Shown here: piece by piece, positions 4,965-6,670 of the stretch
Layout of the letters: each line of letters starts with the position of its first letter
How positions within the stretch are numbered: position 1 is the first letter of the stretch
Assembly: GCA_021161765.1 (NCBI GenBank)
Contig: JAGGZZ010000055.1
Span: 1 to 6,670 of the forward strand
Source: Candidatus Methanophagales archaeon
Lineage (GTDB): Archaea; Halobacteriota; Syntropharchaeia; Alkanophagales; Methanospirareceae
Reading direction: 5' to 3'
Length of the DNA: 6,670 nucleotides
The notes under the pieces: model-generated
The model's database searches: none
Seen by the model: only the letters and a program-made list of their open reading frames with translations
What the model was told of the DNA's origin: nothing
Program-made: the position numbers and the translations under genes

Positions 4965-5741
4965 TTAGATAGTGCCCTCCGGAGCCTGCGCAATTTTTAT
5001 CAACGCCTCCCGCTCTAAAAAATGCAACTCCCCGGGAACGACGAGCACATGAGGGGGTTCACCAAACTCGTAGCTTTTCAATGCACCAAAATAGTCTGCC
5101 CGTACAACTGGCTTATCCGACCCTGCTCTCGCTATTCCAACCACTATTGACTTTTTCAGTGGTTCTCCACCTAAGTTCCTTTTTTCCTCTGCCGTTTCCA
5201 GCAGTTTTAATGCTTCGTTTATGCGCATCGGAATATCAAGGTAGAGCAGAGTGTGCAGCCCTCGCTCCTTGTTTGCCTGTATCGTGTCGTACGGCACTGC
5301 AGAGATAATCCCTTTTTTGCCGTATGGTGCTGCAATCGTTGCGGATTTACCAAACTTGTAACTCTGGAGACCGCATAATCCGGCAACTGCAGAGGAAATA
5401 GAGGGTGCATGTATTATCCTCGTCTCTATTCTCATATCTATTGCTCTGAGCCGTAAATCAACGTGCGTGGTCGCAATCATCGCATCGCCTCCACTGAGTA
5501 AAACCACTTTCTGGTGCTTTGCGAGCTTCAAAATCCCTTCTTCTGCTTTTTCCTCCACGTCCCTTCGCTCAAGCACAGAAATTCGTTTACCATACACTTC
5601 TTGCATCTTTTCTACTGTTTTACCACCTAAAGGGGAGGTGTAAAATTCTGCATACACGACATCCGCATCCCGTATCGCTTCTAACCCTTTCAAAGTTATG
5701 TCCTTCTCGTCGTATAACCCGAGACCTACGAAAGTGAGCAT
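4965..5741 (-). CDS. dphB: Diphthine synthase (DphB)
   Basis: A SAM-dependent methyltransferase that methylates the ACP group on the target histidine of elongation factor 2, giving diphthine on the way to diphthamide. The 258 residues are normal for the family, a tetrapyrrole-methylase-like fold. Signatures in order: GLGLYDEKDIT (6-16), AEFYTS (31-36), SGGDAMIATTH (83-93), HAPSISSAVAG (111-121) with GLQSYKFG (124-131), GLHTLLYLDI (161-170), VGIARAGS (201-208), and C-terminal PPHVLVVPGELHFLE (229-243). The SAM-site motif usually reads GDPM; here it is GDAM (85-88). The start ATG lies inside the end of the winged-helix gene (16-base overlap), with an A-rich run and no Shine-Dalgarno, so translation is probably coupled. 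The CGCAGAG inverted repeat follows the stop. Confidence 0.96.
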   Translation of the reverse strand: MLTFVGLGLYDEKDITLKGLEAIRDADVVYAEFYTSPLGGKTVEKMQEVYGKRISVLERRDVEEKAEEGILKLAKHQKVVLLSGGDAMIATTHVDLRLRAIDMRIETRIIHAPSISSAVAGLCGLQSYKFGKSATIAAPYGKKGIISAVPYDTIQANKERGLHTLLYLDIPMRINEALKLLETAEEKRNLGGEPLKKSIVVGIARAGSDKPVVRADYFGALKSYEFGEPPHVLVVPGELHFLEREALIKIAQAPEGTI

Positions 5742-5971
5742 TTTTTTATTTTAAAGAGAAGTTTCTTTAAGCGAGAAGGAATCAGCACGAATTGTAGCGG
5801 TTTTTTATCTTCATCGTATGTAACAAATCCGTATTTAGCTAAGAAACATAAGAATAGTTCGACTTTTTCCTCTGAAGTGTTTACACGTGATGCTATCTCA
5901 GACACTGAATGGGGCTGTTGGTCTTCTAAGATGCGTAGAATCGCATTCATTCGCTTTTCGGCGTCGGGCAT
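5726..5971 (-). CDS. Small winged-helix DNA-binding protein
   Basis: An 81-residue protein with a helix-turn-helix pattern: helix 1 about 2-17 (PDAEKRMNAILRILED), then SVSEIASRVNTSEEKVELFLCFLAKYGFV (22-50), ending in a wing-like strand pair around YDEDKKPLQFVLI. This is the usual plan of small archaeal winged-helix regulators, though I cannot name a family. The basic tail (SRLKKLLFKIKKCSLS) runs into the dphB start, and its last codons overlap dphB by 16 bases. The start is well supported: AAGGTGAT (5978-5985 on the minus strand) lies 6 bases before the ATG and matches the archaeal anti-Shine-Dalgarno. It is first in a two-gene unit with dphB. Autoregulation or control of dphB is possible but unproven. 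Confidence 0.75.
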   Translation of the reverse strand: MPDAEKRMNAILRILEDQQPHSVSEIASRVNTSEEKVELFLCFLAKYGFVTYDEDKKPLQFVLIPSRLKKLLFKIKKCSLS

Positions 5972-5977
5972 TAGTTA

Positions 5978-6015
5978 ATCACCTTAAGTATCTACTTTTG
6001 ATGTGTAAAATAAAG
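5978..6015 (-). promoter_or_regulatory. Promoter and Shine-Dalgarno of the winged-helix/dphB operon
   Basis: CTTTATTTTA (6006-6015, minus strand) is a plausible TATA box. Initiation near 5984 gives a leader of about 13 nt. AAGGTGAT at 5978-5985 is a strong Shine-Dalgarno. The TATA box overlaps the first bases of the Shine-Dalgarno of the divergent gene at 6034, so the two transcription units are packed back to back. Confidence 0.5.
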
Positions 6016-6022
6016 GAGGTGA
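6014..6022 (+). promoter_or_regulatory. Strong Shine-Dalgarno deciding the start at 6034
   Basis: AGGAGGTGA is an essentially perfect complement to the 3' end of archaeal 16S rRNA. It sits 11 bases before the ATG at 6034. This selects that ATG over the in-frame ATG at 6001, which would place the site inside the coding sequence. Confidence 0.75.
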
Positions 6023-6033
6023 AAAAGAAAAAA

Positions 6034-6231
6034 ATGAACGATAAAAAAGAGAATAAGGTAAAGAGAGTGGTTATAGTGGCGACGGCAATATTAGTGTTGA
6101 TGTTTATGCTGCCAGTAATGGTAAGTGCACAAAGCGACATAAACATCAATGAGATTATGTATAACCCAAGCACTGATCAAGGTGACGATTCGGATATGGA
6201 GTGGATAGAGCTTTACAATAATGATACATAA
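6034..6231 (+). CDS. Truncated secreted lamin-tail domain (LTD) protein
   Basis: The 65 residues are a signal peptide and the beginning of an LTD. A basic N-terminus (MNDKKENKVKR) is followed by a hydrophobic core (12-28) and a likely cleavage site after VMVSA (about 29-33). Then comes INEIMYNPSTDQGDDSDMEW (about 38-57) with IELYN, the characteristic first strands of LTDs found in secreted and cell-surface proteins of archaea and bacteria. A full domain needs about 100 or more residues. Here TAA at 6229-6231 stops it after about 30, so the product cannot fold as a complete LTD. The start region is fully functional in appearance, with a perfect Shine-Dalgarno, which suggests a recent break or a sequence error. 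It is divergent from the winged-helix/dphB unit. Confidence 0.7.
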   Translation: MNDKKENKVKRVVIVATAILVLMFMLPVMVSAQSDININEIMYNPSTDQGDDSDMEWIELYNNDT

Positions 6232-6355
6232 ACCTTCATAGTGGGCATTTTCTCTGAGCCGGAACTTTTTTTATCACATTTAAAAACATGTCAGTGATTC
6301 TGTTGGGCAGGAATCCGAATCCACCGGAAAAACCCGGAATGATAAGTCGTTCTAG

Positions 6356-6670
6356 GCTGTTCAAACACCTCGATTTGGTAAGATCATTGCTTCCAGAGAG
6401 TATGTCATTGCAGATGGCGTGAATGTGAGAAATATGCTGCGAGATTTGGGGATGCTTATCCTCTGGAATAGCGAACAAAAGGGGTATAACCTTGATGATT
6501 CGATTCAGTTAGTTGAAACTTCAAATAGACAAAAGCGGGTGGTCAGAATCGTTGAGCGGGGTGTTACGAGGGTAAACGAGCCTAATGTGAGCTTGGTGTT
6601 GAAGTCCGCAGAGTTGATTTTGTTGATGTCTGCTATCGTGAACATACTAAATAGTATAAAATCGTCAAAA
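6356..6670 (+). pseudogene. Open frame running off the right edge, possible remainder of the broken LTD gene
   Basis: After a TAG at 6353-6355 this frame stays open for 105 codons to the window end. The sequence passes through SREYVIADGVNVRNMLRD, WNSEQKGYNLDDSIQLVETS, RVVRIVERGVTRVNE and ends with a hydrophobic stretch (AELILLMSAIVNIL). EYVIADG followed about 30 residues later by NLDDSIQLVE recalls the middle of LTDs (a GYxxIAD strand, then LxNxGDxIxLxD). EYVIADG lies about 55 codons after the truncated ELYNNDT, the distance expected within one LTD. If so, at least two frame changes separate the two parts. As an independent gene it would start at GTG 6419, ATG 6434 or ATG 6452, none with a good Shine-Dalgarno. 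The match is by eye and weak. Confidence 0.35.

Noticed and set aside
5887..6033. N-terminal extension of the LTD gene from 5887 or 6001
   Set aside because: The perfect Shine-Dalgarno at 6014-6022 and the signal peptide starting at 6034 fix the start; the upstream part is antisense to the winged-helix gene.
6236..6478. 80-residue minus-strand frame (ends KKVPAQRKCPL)
   Set aside because: It is in exact antiphase with the plus frame at 6356-6670, has no Shine-Dalgarno and no recognised motif. A transposase C-terminus was considered but nothing supports it.
1..6670. CRISPR array, prophage, defence island or complete insertion sequence
   Set aside because: No regular spaced repeats, integrase, transposase, nuclease or toxin-antitoxin motifs were seen in either strand.

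Overview
The window looks like chromosomal DNA of an archaeon, most likely a euryarchaeote of the methanogen / anaerobic methanotroph (ANME) side. It encodes a DUF166 protein, a TFB-type transcription factor, Gar1 (H/ACA RNP subunit), DphB (diphthine synthase), an archaeal HisA, and a tRNA-Asn without an encoded CCA. Promoters are archaeal TATA boxes, and some genes carry Shine-Dalgarno sites matching an archaeal 16S tail. The exact lineage is an inference.

Layout, left to right. 1-305: a frame open from the left edge (1-186, unrecognised), then a strong TATA box (203-216) that leads only to an 11-codon ORF. 306-1037 (-): DUF166 protein, divergent from a small zinc-ribbon protein (1135-1389, +). 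1392-1625 (-): an unrecognised 77-residue protein. 1698-1770 (+): tRNA-Asn(GTT). 1771-2044: non-coding, AT-rich, with two hairpins and low-complexity repeats. 2045-3827 (-): a probable operon gar1 > tfb-like > hisA behind a good TATA box at 3863-3872. 3885-4718 (-): a membrane-anchored Lon-type (S16) serine protease. 4758-4964: intergenic, holding a 29-bp-arm CGCAGAG-type inverted repeat. 4965-5971 (-): a winged-helix protein overlapping dphB. 6034-6231 (+): signal peptide plus the first part of a lamin-tail domain, cut short. 6232-6670: no intact gene, but a 105-codon frame (6356-6670) runs off the right edge and may be the rest of the broken lamin-tail gene.

Most genes are housekeeping: pseudouridylation RNP, transcription initiation, histidine synthesis, diphthamide on EF-2, envelope proteolysis. 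The most unusual item is the TFB-like protein. It has both cyclin repeats but no zinc ribbon or B-reader, and in-frame stops upstream show that these cannot be encoded at this locus. I see no CRISPR array, intact mobile element, prophage or defence system.
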